A stretch of 64,000 bases of DNA from Curtobacterium sp. BH-2-1-1 (GTDB lineage Bacteria > Actinomycetota > Actinomycetes > Actinomycetales > Microbacteriaceae), in the NCBI RefSeq assembly GCF_001806325.1, contig NZ_CP017580.1, positions 3,100,001 through 3,164,000 of the forward strand. Direction: 5' to 3'. A program made the translations under genes and the position numbers. The notes below the pieces were generated by a model. It was not told where the DNA came from. It saw only the letters and a list, made by a program, of their open reading frames with translations, and ran no database searches. Positions 8,019-17,109 of this stretch are shown here, one piece after another (the first letter of the stretch is position 1; every line of letters starts with the position of its first letter).

Positions 8019-9170
8019 GTGCGCCAGGCCGTCATCGGGGGAGTCCTGCTCGTGGTGGGCGCGGTGTGCGTCGCCCTCGGGCTGCTCCCACTGTCCGACC
8101 TCGCCGAGCTCGCCGACCGGGTCGTCCCGGTGCTGGCCTTCGTGCTCGGACTCACCGTCGTCGCCGAGCTCGCGGCGGACGCCGGCGTCTTCGACCGGCT
8201 CGCCGACGTCGCCGCACGGGTCGGGGGCGGTCGGACGATCGGGCTCTGGGGCGCCGTGGTCGTGCTCGCGGTCCTCTGCACCGTGTTCCTGTCGATCGAC
8301 ACCACGGCCGTGCTCCTCACCCCGATCGTCATCACGCTCGCCCGGCGGGTCGGACTCCCGCCGATGCCGTTCGCGCTGACGACCGTGTGGCTCGCGAACA
8401 CGGCGTCGCTCCTGCTGCCGGTGTCGAACCTGACGAACCTGCTCGCCGTCGACCGCATCGGGCTCGACGGGCCGATCCCGTTCGCCGGGCTCATGGTGTG
8501 GGCCGCCCTCGCCGGTGTCGTGATCCCGTGCGCCGTGCTCCTCGTGGTGTTCCGCGGCAAGCTCTTCGGTCGGTACACGCCGGTCTCGGTCCGGGCGGCG
8601 ACCGACCCGGTGTTCTTCTGGTCGGCGTCGGCGGTGCTCGTCGCGCTGGTGATCGCCCTGACCGCCGGCGTCACGGTGTGGATCGCCGCGATCGCCGCGG
8701 CGGTCGTGCTCGTGGTCGTCGCGGCCTTCCGGGCGCCGTCGGAGCTCAAGCCGTCCCGCGTGCCGTGGTCGACGCTCGTCTTCGCGGCCGGGTTGTTCGT
8801 GGTCGTCGAGACGCTGCACACGACCGGCATCACCGACCCGATCGTGGCTGCGCTCTCCGGTGGCACCGGGACGGGGTCGCTCCTGGTGCTCGGCGGTGCC
8901 GGCGCGCTGGCGGCGAACGCGATCGACAACCTGCCCGCCTACCTGGTGCTCGAGCCGGCCGCCGGGCACGAGGCCCTGCGCTACGCGGCGCTCCTCGTCG
9001 GGGTGAACGCCGGCTGCCTCATCACGCCGTGGGCCTCGCTCGCGACGCTGCTGTGGCACGCACGACTGTCGTCCGAGGGCGTCCACCTGTCGTGGGGGCG
9101 GTACATGGCGCTCGGGTGCATCGTGGCACCGCTCACCGTCGTCGCCGGGGTCCTCGCGCTGCGGCTCTAG
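8019..9170 (+). CDS. ArsB/SLC13-like ion permease
   Basis: This 383-aa polytopic protein (about 10-11 helices) belongs to the ion-transporter superfamily that includes ArsB and NhaD. The paired half-repeats are visible as STDTTAVLLTPIV-like (IDTTAVLLTPIVITLARR) and ANAIDNLPAYLVLEP. The segment LLVGVNAGCLITPWASLATLLWHARL matches the C-terminal motif of ArsB arsenite carriers. No arsR or arsC lies nearby, so arsenite as the substrate is not supported by context; another anion is possible. The GTG start at 8019 has GGAGGAG 5 nt upstream. The 3' end overlaps the convergent CorA gene by 4 nt. Confidence 0.75.
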   Translation: MRQAVIGGVLLVVGAVCVALGLLPLSDLAELADRVVPVLAFVLGLTVVAELAADAGVFDRLADVAARVGGGRTIGLWGAVVVLAVLCTVFLSIDTTAVLLTPIVITLARRVGLPPMPFALTTVWLANTASLLLPVSNLTNLLAVDRIGLDGPIPFAGLMVWAALAGVVIPCAVLLVVFRGKLFGRYTPVSVRAATDPVFFWSASAVLVALVIALTAGVTVWIAAIAAAVVLVVVAAFRAPSELKPSRVPWSTLVFAAGLFVVVETLHTTGITDPIVAALSGGTGTGSLLVLGGAGALAANAIDNLPAYLVLEPAAGHEALRYAALLVGVNAGCLITPWASLATLLWHARLSSEGVHLSWGRYMALGCIVAPLTVVAGVLALRL

Positions 9171-10138
9171 AGCCAGTCCTTCGCCTTGAAGACCCGGTAC
9201 AGCGTCAGCGATGAGGCGATGATGAGCCCGAGGGAGAAGTAGAGCCCGCTCCACTCGCCCATTCCCGGGAACTTCAGGTTCTGGCCGAAGAACCCCGTGA
9301 TCGCCGTCGGGATCGCGATGATCGCCGCCCAGCTCGTCACCTTCTTCATGACCGTGTTCTGCCGGTTCGACGCCAGGTTGAGGTTCGTGTCGAGGACGCT
9401 CGACACCGCGTCGCGGAGCTGGTCGACGGAGTCGGTGATCGACACGAGGTGGTCCTCGACGTCGCGGAAGTAGGGGCGGATGCCGTCCGAGATCGTCTCG
9501 GCGTCCCCGTGCAGCAACGATGCGACGCTGTCCCGCGTGGGGACCACCTGGCGGCGCAGGACGCCCAGGGCCTTGCGGAGGCGGAACGATCGCCGCTGGA
9601 TCTGCTTCTCACGCGGGGTGCCGTGTTCGAAGAGGTCCTCCTCGAGCGCGTCGATCCGGCGCTCGATGTCCTCGACCGTGTTCGTGGCGTGGTCCGTGAC
9701 CGCGTCGAGCAGGCCCCACATCAACCACGGGACGCCGTGGTCGGCGATGTCCGTGGTCGCGTCGAGCCGGCGCTCCATGGCCCCGGTGTCGACGTCGCTG
9801 CCGTGGATCGTGACGAGGGCGTGCTCGGTCACGAAGGCCTTCACCTCGTGCGTGGTGAGGTCCCCGGCGTGGTCGAGGCCGCCCACGTCGTAGACGACCA
9901 GGAAGAGGCTGTCGCGGTACCGGTCGAGCTTCGGGCGCTGGCCGCGCTCGACGGCGTCCTCGACCGCGAGCGCGTGGATGCCGAGCTCGGCCTCGACGTG
10001 CTCGAGGTCGGACGGCTCGGGGTCGGTGTAGTCCACCCACACGAAGGTGCCGTCCTCGGCGATGAGCTCGGAGATCCGGTCGACCGGGAAGTCCCGTTCC
10101 GCCGCGGTGCCGTTCCGCCACGCCCGTGTCATGACCAT
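9167..10138 (-). CDS. CorA-family divalent cation transporter with GQN motif
   Basis: This 323-aa protein has the CorA plan: a soluble alpha/beta N-terminal domain, a long helical stalk (about residues 150-265, rich in heptads such as VEDHLVSITDSVDQLRDAV), and two C-terminal helices (AIIAIPTAITGFF and LYFSLGLIIASSLTLY), ending in the basic KAKDWL. In classical Mg2+ channels TM1 ends in GMN; here residues 285-287 are GQN, followed by LKFPGMGEW. The substitution could alter ion choice or reflect a ZntB-like role. The ATG at 10138 sits 7 nt after a TAGGCT -10 box, so the transcript is likely leaderless; a second in-frame ATG lies two codons in. Confidence 0.85.
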   Translation of the reverse strand: MVMTRAWRNGTAAERDFPVDRISELIAEDGTFVWVDYTDPEPSDLEHVEAELGIHALAVEDAVERGQRPKLDRYRDSLFLVVYDVGGLDHAGDLTTHEVKAFVTEHALVTIHGSDVDTGAMERRLDATTDIADHGVPWLMWGLLDAVTDHATNTVEDIERRIDALEEDLFEHGTPREKQIQRRSFRLRKALGVLRRQVVPTRDSVASLLHGDAETISDGIRPYFRDVEDHLVSITDSVDQLRDAVSSVLDTNLNLASNRQNTVMKKVTSWAAIIAIPTAITGFFGQNLKFPGMGEWSGLYFSLGLIIASSLTLYRVFKAKDWL

Positions 10139-10145
10139 GGGGTCG

Positions 10146-10151
10146 AGCCTA
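10146..10151 (-). promoter_or_regulatory. -10 box (TAGGCT) of leaderless corA-like transcript
   Basis: On the minus strand TAGGCT ends 7 nt before the ATG at 10138. No ribosome-binding site is present between them. Confidence 0.45.
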
Positions 10152-10156
10152 GTGAG

Positions 10157-10188
10157 ACGGCCGACCCCGGGACTCCAGGGTCGGCCGT
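10157..10188 (-). terminator. hairpin terminator of the 833-aa membrane protein gene
   Basis: ACGGCCGACCC (10157-10167) pairs perfectly with GGGTCGGCCGT (10178-10188), with a 10-nt loop, 17 nt beyond the stop codon of the minus-strand gene. It also lies close behind the corA-like promoter, which may insulate that promoter from read-through. Confidence 0.6.
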
Positions 10189-10205
10189 GCAGGCGGTACG
10201 GGCTC

Positions 10206-12707
10206 TCAGTACGCCGAGACGAGCTTCCCGTCCTCGACCTTCAGGTAGACGTCCACGTCGAACGTGTCCTCGCTCTTCTGCGGGTCGCCGAAGTAGTCCG
10301 TGTACGAGTACCCGATCCTGCCGTCCGCGGTGCTGGTCACCTCGACGAGTCCGCCCCCGGAGGACTGCACCTCGAGATCCGGCTTCGACCGGACGTCGTA
10401 CTGCACCGCGCCGTCCGCGTCGTACGGGCCGTACCAGGGGCAGCCGTCCGCGTAGCTGATGTCGGTCTTCGCCGCGCAGTCGTCGATGAGGTCCGACACG
10501 TACTGCTCGGCATCGGTCTCGAGCTGCTTCGTGGGCTTCGCCTCGAAGTCGGCGTACGGCGAGCTCGACGACCCCACGCGGAGCGTCTCGGTGCCGCCGG
10601 TGAAGTACTCCGTGCCGCCGACCTCGACCTGGTAGCTGCCGGGGTAGGCGAGCGACGTGAAGGCGCCGTTCTCGATCTCGCCCACCTTCTTGCCGCCGAT
10701 CGTCACGTCGGCGCCCTCGAGGACCGTTCCGGCCGTGATGGTCACGCGGTCCGTGAGCGGCTCCGTGACGCGCCACTCGTCCTTCACGAGGAACGACGTG
10801 CCGGTCCGCTCGAGGACGATCTGGCCGGAGCGCTGCGCGTCGCCCTGCCGGAAGGTGACGTTCGCGTACGCGGTGTCCCCGCTGGTCGACACCCGGCCGA
10901 CGCGGACGTCGGTGGGACGGTCCTTCGCGCTCTCCAGCACGGCGGAGTCGAGCATCGAGGCGTCGCCGGTCACCTCGCTCAGGCTCGCCGCGGTGTCCGC
11001 GTCGCCCTGGGCGATCGCGTCGACGTACGACCGGGCCGTGGGTCCGGGGCCCCAGACGGTGGTGCGGAGCACGCCTGTGGTGATCGCTCCCGCCACGACG
11101 ACCACGACGACCGCGCCGCCCGCGACGAGGGAGCGCACGAGGACCTTCTTCGCGTGCGGGGACATCGGCGCGGGGGCGGGGGCGCCCTGGCCGACGAAGG
11201 GCTGGCTCGGGTGCGGCTGGCCGACCGGCGCACCGGGCTGGACGGACTGGACGGGCTGGTCCGGCTGCGACGGGTCTGCCGTGGCCGCCGGGGCCGCCGG
11301 GGCCGCCGCATCGTCGGGCACCGCCCACACCGGAGCGGCACCGTCGGCCGGAGCGGTCGGCCGAGCCGGCACCGGCGCCAGCACCGGGTCGGTCCCGACC
11401 ACGCGCGCCGTCCGCAGCAGCACGCCGCCGCCGACGCGGGGGAGCAGCACGGGCGCGACGTACCGGGCGACGACCTCGATGACCCCGCCCCAGAGCGCGA
11501 AGACGACGGGCGTCCACGGGGTCACACCGACCGAGCCGGACCCGCCGACTGCACTCGAACCGGTCACCTGGTAGGACACCACGCCGGTGCCGAGCACGAA
11601 CAGCACGAGTCCGGCGACGAACCAGACCACGGGCGTCGCGACCCAGTCGAGCGTCGTGCGGACCCGGTCGTTCCGGCGCACCGCGAGCGCCAGACCGGCC
11701 GCGAACGAGCTCACGACGACGAGCAGGACGACGAGCCAGGTCCAGCCACCGGCGCCCGCGAACACCGAGGCGTCGCTCCCGGCGGCACCGAGACCGGACG
11801 TGCCGACCCCGCCGAGGAAGCCGAGCGCGGTCAGGGCGACGGCCGTGTTGCCGAGCAGCAGCGGCAGGGCGGCGCCCCACGACGGCTGCGCGACGAGCGC
11901 CACGACGACGAGCACGAGGGCGAGCAGGACGAGGAGCCCGCCGAGCTGCCACGCGGCGACCCGCAGGGCACCGAGTGCCCGGGCGACGGAGGTGCTCCGG
12001 CCGACGAGGAGCGACGGACGGGCGAGCAGCACCGCGAGGGTGCCGATCACGAACGACCCGAGCACGCTGCCGATCCCCACGGCGTGCACGGGGTCGATCT
12101 GCACCCCGGAGACGGCGGGGAACCGGATGGCGAGCACGAGGCCGGCGAGCGTGGTGACCGCGGTGGTCACGAGCCCGGCGACGACCGCCGTGACGACGAG
12201 CTGCGGGAGCGCGAGGACCCGGCTCCGGATGCGGCGCGTGAGCACGACCGCGAGCACGACCTGCGCCGCGAGCACCAGCACGGGCACGACGCCGACCGAC
12301 CCCGACCCGGAACCGAGCAGCAGGATCGAACCGGAGCCGTGCAGCCGCCCGAGGTCCGCGAGGGCGACGAGCTGCGCCGGGGACCCCAGCAGCACGCTCA
12401 CCCCCGACAGGAGCGACTGGACGTCGGGTGCCCCGGCCGACCCGAGGTCGGAGCCGCCGGTGCCGAGGCCCGAGGACGAGCCCGTGGACACCGGACCGGA
12501 ACCGGCGGCGGCCACGGCGACCGTCAGGAACAGCGAGATCGCCGCGACGACGTACGCCGCGACCCACCCGCCGACGGCCGCGACGACGGCGGCGACCCAG
12601 TCGCGACCGGGGACGGCGCGGAGCAGGCGACCGAGCGGGTCCGACGCTGCCGGCGCGGCTGACGGGGGCCCGGGCGGAACGGGCGGGACGGGCGACTGAT
12701 CGCTCAC
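10206..12707 (-). CDS. large membrane protein with C-terminal ectodomain, unknown function
   Basis: This 833-aa protein is not recognised as a named family. Residues 1-30 are Pro-rich and polar. A polytopic region of roughly ten hydrophobic helices follows, from about residue 35 to 430 (for example AYVVAAISLFLTVAVAAAG and VLVLAAQVVLAVVL). Next come a low-complexity Ala/Pro/Gln linker (about 440-510), one further helix (SLVAGGAVVVVVVAGAI), then a soluble, probably extracytoplasmic domain of about 300 residues. That domain has a SYVDAIAQGDADTAASL stretch recalling DUF4878/NTF2-like lipoprotein domains, and late cysteines (DDCAAK, DGCPWYG) that could form a disulfide. The GTG at 12707 has GAGAGGA upstream; the open frame before it antisense to otsA is spurious. 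The gene is divergent from otsAB. Confidence 0.75.
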   Translation of the reverse strand: MSDQSPVPPVPPGPPSAAPAASDPLGRLLRAVPGRDWVAAVVAAVGGWVAAYVVAAISLFLTVAVAAAGSGPVSTGSSSGLGTGGSDLGSAGAPDVQSLLSGVSVLLGSPAQLVALADLGRLHGSGSILLLGSGSGSVGVVPVLVLAAQVVLAVVLTRRIRSRVLALPQLVVTAVVAGLVTTAVTTLAGLVLAIRFPAVSGVQIDPVHAVGIGSVLGSFVIGTLAVLLARPSLLVGRSTSVARALGALRVAAWQLGGLLVLLALVLVVVALVAQPSWGAALPLLLGNTAVALTALGFLGGVGTSGLGAAGSDASVFAGAGGWTWLVVLLVVVSSFAAGLALAVRRNDRVRTTLDWVATPVVWFVAGLVLFVLGTGVVSYQVTGSSAVGGSGSVGVTPWTPVVFALWGGVIEVVARYVAPVLLPRVGGGVLLRTARVVGTDPVLAPVPARPTAPADGAAPVWAVPDDAAAPAAPAATADPSQPDQPVQSVQPGAPVGQPHPSQPFVGQGAPAPAPMSPHAKKVLVRSLVAGGAVVVVVVAGAITTGVLRTTVWGPGPTARSYVDAIAQGDADTAASLSEVTGDASMLDSAVLESAKDRPTDVRVGRVSTSGDTAYANVTFRQGDAQRSGQIVLERTGTSFLVKDEWRVTEPLTDRVTITAGTVLEGADVTIGGKKVGEIENGAFTSLAYPGSYQVEVGGTEYFTGGTETLRVGSSSSPYADFEAKPTKQLETDAEQYVSDLIDDCAAKTDISYADGCPWYGPYDADGAVQYDVRSKPDLEVQSSGGGLVEVTSTADGRIGYSYTDYFGDPQKSEDTFDVDVYLKVEDGKLVSAY

Positions 12708-12893
12708 GACGGTTGGGTCCTCTCTCGTCGAGAGGGCGGTGACGACCCCGTGCGTCACCTGCGTGTCCCCCCGACACGATGGACGCAGCGTACCGGAAGC
12801 CGTCGATCCGCCGTGAATCCGCTGTCGGCACGCTGGTAACTTCGGCACCGAACCCGGCGATCGTGCCGGGCGGAACGGAGAACCCAGCACCCC

Positions 12894-14486
12894 ATGGCAG
12901 CACCCCGCACCGAACAGACCCGCTACGCCTTCGTCGTCGCCTCGAACCGCCTGCCGGTCGACCGCATCGTCGACGAGGACGGCAACGAGGGCTGGCGGCA
13001 CTCGCCCGGCGGCCTCGTCACCGCACTCGAGCCGGTGATGCGCGCGAACGACGGTGCCTGGGTCGGCTGGGTCGGCCAGCCCGACGTCGAGGTCGCCCCG
13101 TTCGACAACGAGGGCATCCACATCGTGCCCGTCCCGCTGAGCAACGACGACGTCGAGGAGTACTACGAGGGGTTCAGCAACGACACCCTCTGGCCGCTCT
13201 ACCACGACGTCATCGAGCACCCGAGCTACCACCGCGACTGGTGGAACGCGTACAAGCGCGTGAACCAGCGCTTCGCCGAGCAGATCGCCGAGATCGTCGA
13301 GCAGGACGGCATCGTCTGGGTGCAGGACTACCAGCTGCAGCTCGTCCCCGCGCTCCTCCGCGAGCTCCGCCCGGACCTGACGATCGGCTTCTTCAACCAC
13401 ATCCCGTTCCCGCCCGTCGGCATCTACGCCCAGCTCCCGTGGCGCGCACAGATCCTCGACGGCCTGCTCGGGGCGGACGTGATCGGCTTCCAGCGGCACG
13501 ACGACGCGAGCGACTTCCTCCGGGCGGTCCGGCACATCAAGGGCTACACGACCAAGGGGCAGACGATCGACGTCCCCGTCGACGACCCGGACGCACCGCG
13601 CAGCCGCAAGGGCATCACGGTGCGGCACGTCGAGGCCCGGCACTTCCCGATCTCCATCGACGCCGCCGGCTTCGAGGAGATCGCGCACCGACCCGAGGTG
13701 CAGGAGCGCGCCCGTGAGATCCGTGCGAGCCTCGGCAACCCGAAGACCGTGCTGCTCGGCGTCGACCGCCTCGACTACACGAAGGGCATCCGCCACCGGA
13801 TCAAGGCCTTCGGCGAACTCGTCGAGGACGGCCGCATCGCGGTCGAGGACGCCACCCTCGTGCAGGTCGCCAGCCCGAGCCGCGAGCGCGTCGACACGTA
13901 CGCCACGCTCCGCGACGAGATCGAGCTCACGGTCGGCCGCATCAACGGCGACCTCGGCGTGATCGGACACCAGCCGATCGCCTACCTGCACCACGGCTAC
14001 CCGCGCGAGGAGATGGTGGCGCTCTACCTCGCCGCCGACATCATGCTCGTCACGGCCCTCCGCGACGGCATGAACCTCGTCGCGAAGGAGTACGTCGCGG
14101 CCCGGTTCGACAACGACGGCGTCCTCATCCTGTCCGAGTTCGCCGGTGCCGCCGACGAACTGAAGCAGGCCGTCATCGTCAACCCGCACGACATCGGCGC
14201 GCTGAAGGACTCGATCCAGCGCGCGATCGAGATGCCCCGACGCGAACGCTCGACCCGCATGCGGGCCCTCCGCAAGCGCGTCCGCGACAACGACGTGGCG
14301 CGCTGGTCGCGCTCGTTCCTCGAGGCGCTCGACCGCCACGCCCCGAAGAACGCGCAGATCGACCCCTCCGCGGCGGACCCGAAGGACCAGCACCGCGAGG
14401 CGCAGACGGACAACATGTCGATCTTCGACCAGGACGCCCAGACGGCGCGTGCTGCCGAGGACACCCGGGAGGCGCGTGATGCCTGA
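12894..14486 (+). CDS. otsA: trehalose-6-phosphate synthase
   Basis: This 530-aa GT20 glycosyltransferase makes trehalose-6-phosphate from a nucleotide-glucose donor and glucose-6-phosphate in the cytoplasm. Family features include VVASNRLPVDR and the SPGGLVTALEPVM motif near the N-terminus, WVQDYQLQLVPALLR, FFNHIPFPPVGIYAQLPWR, LLGVDRLDYTKGIRHRIKAF, and DGMNLVAKEYVAAR followed by LSEFAGAADEL. The C-terminal 50 residues after the catalytic core are polar and probably disordered. The ATG at 12894 has GGAACGGAG upstream and a possible -10 TAACTT at 12837-12842. The gene overlaps otsB by 8 nt, forming an operon for stress-protectant synthesis. Confidence 0.95.
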   Translation: MAAPRTEQTRYAFVVASNRLPVDRIVDEDGNEGWRHSPGGLVTALEPVMRANDGAWVGWVGQPDVEVAPFDNEGIHIVPVPLSNDDVEEYYEGFSNDTLWPLYHDVIEHPSYHRDWWNAYKRVNQRFAEQIAEIVEQDGIVWVQDYQLQLVPALLRELRPDLTIGFFNHIPFPPVGIYAQLPWRAQILDGLLGADVIGFQRHDDASDFLRAVRHIKGYTTKGQTIDVPVDDPDAPRSRKGITVRHVEARHFPISIDAAGFEEIAHRPEVQERAREIRASLGNPKTVLLGVDRLDYTKGIRHRIKAFGELVEDGRIAVEDATLVQVASPSRERVDTYATLRDEIELTVGRINGDLGVIGHQPIAYLHHGYPREEMVALYLAADIMLVTALRDGMNLVAKEYVAARFDNDGVLILSEFAGAADELKQAVIVNPHDIGALKDSIQRAIEMPRRERSTRMRALRKRVRDNDVARWSRSFLEALDRHAPKNAQIDPSAADPKDQHREAQTDNMSIFDQDAQTARAAEDTREARDA

Positions 14487-15261
14487 GACGACCACCGACC
14501 AGACCGCCATCGACCGGGCCCTCGAGACGCTCGCGGCTGCGCCGCGACTCATCGTCGCCCTCGACTTCGACGGCACGCTCGCGCCGTTCGCCGACGACCC
14601 GTCGCAGGTCGGCGCGCTGCCCGGCTCGTGGGCGGCCGTCCTCACCCTGCACCGGGCGAAGGACACCGAGGTCGTCCTGGTCTCCGGGCGTCCGCTGGAC
14701 AGCCTCGCCGCGGTGACGCACGCCCCCGCCGAGATGGCCCTCGTCGGGTCGCACGGCGTCGAGTGGCGCGTCGACGGGCACGACGAAGCGGCCCTCACCG
14801 ACGACGAGCAGGCCCGGGTGGCCCGGATCGGCACCGCGCTCGACGCGGTCGGGGAGCGGTTCCCGGGTGTCGTCATCGAGCACAAGCCGGCCGGCCACGG
14901 CGTGCACACCCGCCGGGTGAGCGCCGAGGTCGCGGCCGAGGCGAACGCCGCCGCGAGTGCCGCCGCGCACGAGGCCGACCCGGACGTCCTCGAACGCGGG
15001 GGCAAGGACATCCTCGAGTTCGCCGTCCGGCACGTCACCAAGGGTGACGCGATCGCCAGGCTGCGCGACCTGCACGGTGCCGACGCGGTGTTCTTCGCCG
15101 GCGACGACGTCACCGACGAGGACGCCTTCCGGGTGCTCCGCGACGGCGACGTCGGCGTGAAGGTGGGGGAGGGCGACACGCTCGCCGGGTACCGGGTCGC
15201 CGACCCCGCGGCGCTCACCGACGTGCTGAAGCAGCTCGCCCGGATCCGCGCCACGCGCTGA
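14479..15261 (+). CDS. otsB: trehalose-6-phosphate phosphatase
   Basis: This 260-aa HAD-superfamily phosphatase removes phosphate from trehalose-6-phosphate. Motif I is ALDFDGTLAPF with the nucleophile Asp29; motif II lies in VVLVSGRP; motifs III and IV are KGDAI and FFAGDDVTDEDAF. Substrate-specificity elements GSHGVEW and HKPAGHGVHTRR are visible. The ATG at 14479 is chosen over the upstream GTG at 14449 because GGGAGG lies 6 nt before it and the extra residues are not family-like. The gene overlaps the end of otsA. A single CCGCGCCTCC repeat arm follows at 15287-15296. Confidence 0.93.
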   Translation: MPETTTDQTAIDRALETLAAAPRLIVALDFDGTLAPFADDPSQVGALPGSWAAVLTLHRAKDTEVVLVSGRPLDSLAAVTHAPAEMALVGSHGVEWRVDGHDEAALTDDEQARVARIGTALDAVGERFPGVVIEHKPAGHGVHTRRVSAEVAAEANAAASAAAHEADPDVLERGGKDILEFAVRHVTKGDAIARLRDLHGADAVFFAGDDVTDEDAFRVLRDGDVGVKVGEGDTLAGYRVADPAALTDVLKQLARIRATR

Positions 15262-15337
15262 CCCGCAGCGACCCGGCGGACCCGACCCGCGCCTCCTGGA
15301 CCGCCCGTCACCCATGCGGATGCATGGAGTTGTCGGC

Positions 15338-15362
15338 TTGGTATCCCAACTGCGCCTAGACT
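15338..15362 (+). promoter_or_regulatory. leaderless ilvD promoter with internal palindrome
   Basis: The -10 TAGACT (15357-15362) lies 6 nt before the ilvD ATG, the leaderless geometry. Between the expected -35 position and the -10 is TTGGTATCCCAA (15338-15349), a TTGG-N4-CCAA palindrome in the position of a repressor site. Confidence 0.5.
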
Positions 15363-15368
15363 CACCCC

Positions 15369-17063
15369 ATGCCTGATATCGACGTCAAGCCGCGCAGCCG
15401 GGTCGTCACCGACGGGATCGAAGCAACCACCTCGCGTGGCATGCTGCGTGCCGTCGGGATGGGGGACGAGGACTGGGAGAAGCCGCAGATCGGCATCGCC
15501 TCCTCGTGGAACGAGATCACCCCGTGCAACCTCTCCCTCGACCGCCTCGCGCAGGGGGCGAAGGAGGGCGTCCACTCCGGCGGCGGGTACCCGCTCCAGT
15601 TCGGCACCATCTCCGTCTCCGACGGCATCTCGATGGGCCACGAGGGCATGCACTTCTCCCTCGTCTCGCGTGAGGTCATCGCCGACAGCGTCGAGACCGT
15701 CGTGAACGCCGAGCGGCTGGACGGCACCGTCCTGCTCGCCGGCTGCGACAAGTCCCTGCCCGGCATGCTCATGGCGGCCGCGCGCCTGGACCTCGCGAGC
15801 GTCTTCCTCTACGCGGGCTCGGTCATGCCGGGCTACGTGAAGCAGGCCGACGGCTCCTTCAAGGAGGTCACGATCATCGACTCCTTCGAGGGCGTCGGCG
15901 CGTGCAAGGCCGGCACCATGTCGGAAGAGGAACTCAAGAAGATCGAGTGCGCGATCGTCCCGGGCGAGGGCGCCTGCGGCGGCATGTACACCGCGAACAC
16001 CATGGCGTCGGTCGCCGAGGCCCTCGGCATGTCGCTCCCCGGCTCGGCAGCGCCGCCCAGCGCCGACCGTCGTCGTGACTACTACGCGCACCGCTCCGGC
16101 GAGGCCGTGGTCAACATGCTCCGCCTGGGCCTCACCGCCCGCCAGATCCTCACGAAGGAGGCGTTCGAGAACGCCATCGCCGTCGCCATGGCACTCGGAG
16201 GCTCCACGAACGTCGTCCTCCACCTCCTCGCGATCGCGCACGAGGCCGAGGTCGAGCTCTCCCTCGACGACTTCAACCGCATCGGCTCGAAGGTCCCGCA
16301 CCTCGCCGACATGAAGCCGTTCGGCAAGTACGTCATGGTCGACGTGGACCGCAACGGCGGCATCCCGGTGATCATGAAGGCGCTGCTCGACGCCGGCCTG
16401 CTGCACGGCGACGTCATGACCGTCACCGGCAAGACCCTCGCCGAGAACCTGGCCGAGATCGACCCGCCGGAGCTCGACGGCGAGGTGTTCCGGACGCTCG
16501 ACAACCCGATCCACGCCACCGGTGGCCTGACGATCCTCCAGGGCTCCTTCGCGCCGGAGGGCGCCGTGGTGAAGACTGCCGGCTTCGACGCCGAGGTCTT
16601 CGAGGGCCCCGCGCGGGTGTTCGACCGCGAGCGCGCCGCCATGGACGCCCTCACCGAGGGGAAGATCCAGAAGGGCGACGTCGTCGTCATCCGGTACGAG
16701 GGCCCCAAGGGCGGCCCCGGCATGCGCGAGATGCTCGCCATCACGGCGGCCATCAAGGGCGCTGGACTCGGCAAGGATGTACTACTGTTGACGGACGGAC
16801 GATTCTCAGGCGGCACAACCGGCCTGTGCATCGGCCACATCGCACCGGAAGCGGTGGACGCAGGTCCAGTCGCATTCGTGCGCGATGGCGACCGCATCCG
16901 TGTCGACATCGCGGCTCGCTCGCTCGACCTACTGGTCGACGAAGCCGAGCTGGAAGCCCGCCGAGAAGGCTGGGCCCCGCTGCCCCCGCGCTACACCCGC
17001 GGAGTCCTCGCGAAGTTCGCGAAGCTCGTCCAGTCCGCCGCCAAGGGCGCGGTCACGGGCTAG
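15369..17063 (+). CDS. ilvD: dihydroxy-acid dehydratase
   Basis: This 564-aa Fe-S dehydratase converts 2,3-dihydroxy-acids to 2-oxo acids in valine and isoleucine synthesis (and the keto precursor of leucine). Visible markers are [39 protein letters not shown] and, near the end, [17 protein letters not shown]. Cys residues of the first three provide cluster ligands. Length is normal for the family. The ATG follows a leaderless promoter. From about 16770 to 16945 the codons shift to A-ending forms rare elsewhere in the gene (GTA, CTA, TTG, CGA, TCA, ACA, GCA, GAA) although the encoded protein is conserved. The ilvB gene follows after 46 nt. Confidence 0.95.
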   Translation: MPDIDVKPRSRVVTDGIEATTSRGMLRAVGMGDEDWEKPQIGIASSWNEITPCNLSLDRLAQGAKEGVHSGGGYPLQFGTISVSDGISMGHEGMHFSLVSREVIADSVETVVNAERLDGTVLLAGCDKSLPGMLMAAARLDLASVFLYAGSVMPGYVKQADGSFKEVTIIDSFEGVGACKAGTMSEEELKKIECAIVPGEGACGGMYTANTMASVAEALGMSLPGSAAPPSADRRRDYYAHRSGEAVVNMLRLGLTARQILTKEAFENAIAVAMALGGSTNVVLHLLAIAHEAEVELSLDDFNRIGSKVPHLADMKPFGKYVMVDVDRNGGIPVIMKALLDAGLLHGDVMTVTGKTLAENLAEIDPPELDGEVFRTLDNPIHATGGLTILQGSFAPEGAVVKTAGFDAEVFEGPARVFDRERAAMDALTEGKIQKGDVVVIRYEGPKGGPGMREMLAITAAIKGAGLGKDVLLLTDGRFSGGTTGLCIGHIAPEAVDAGPVAFVRDGDRIRVDIAARSLDLLVDEAELEARREGWAPLPPRYTRGVLAKFAKLVQSAAKGAVTG

Positions 17064-17109
17064 CGTCGACACACGCACCATCGCCATCACTCCAGGCAAG
17101 GAACACCTC

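Noticed and set aside
8019..9170. Arsenite resistance operon
   Set aside because: Only an ArsB-like permease is present; there is no arsR, arsC or acr3-type neighbour.
12708..16514. Very long minus-strand open frame running across otsAB and ilvD
   Set aside because: It is antisense to well-conserved genes and arises from GC-rich codon bias. Only the part from 12707 downward is real.
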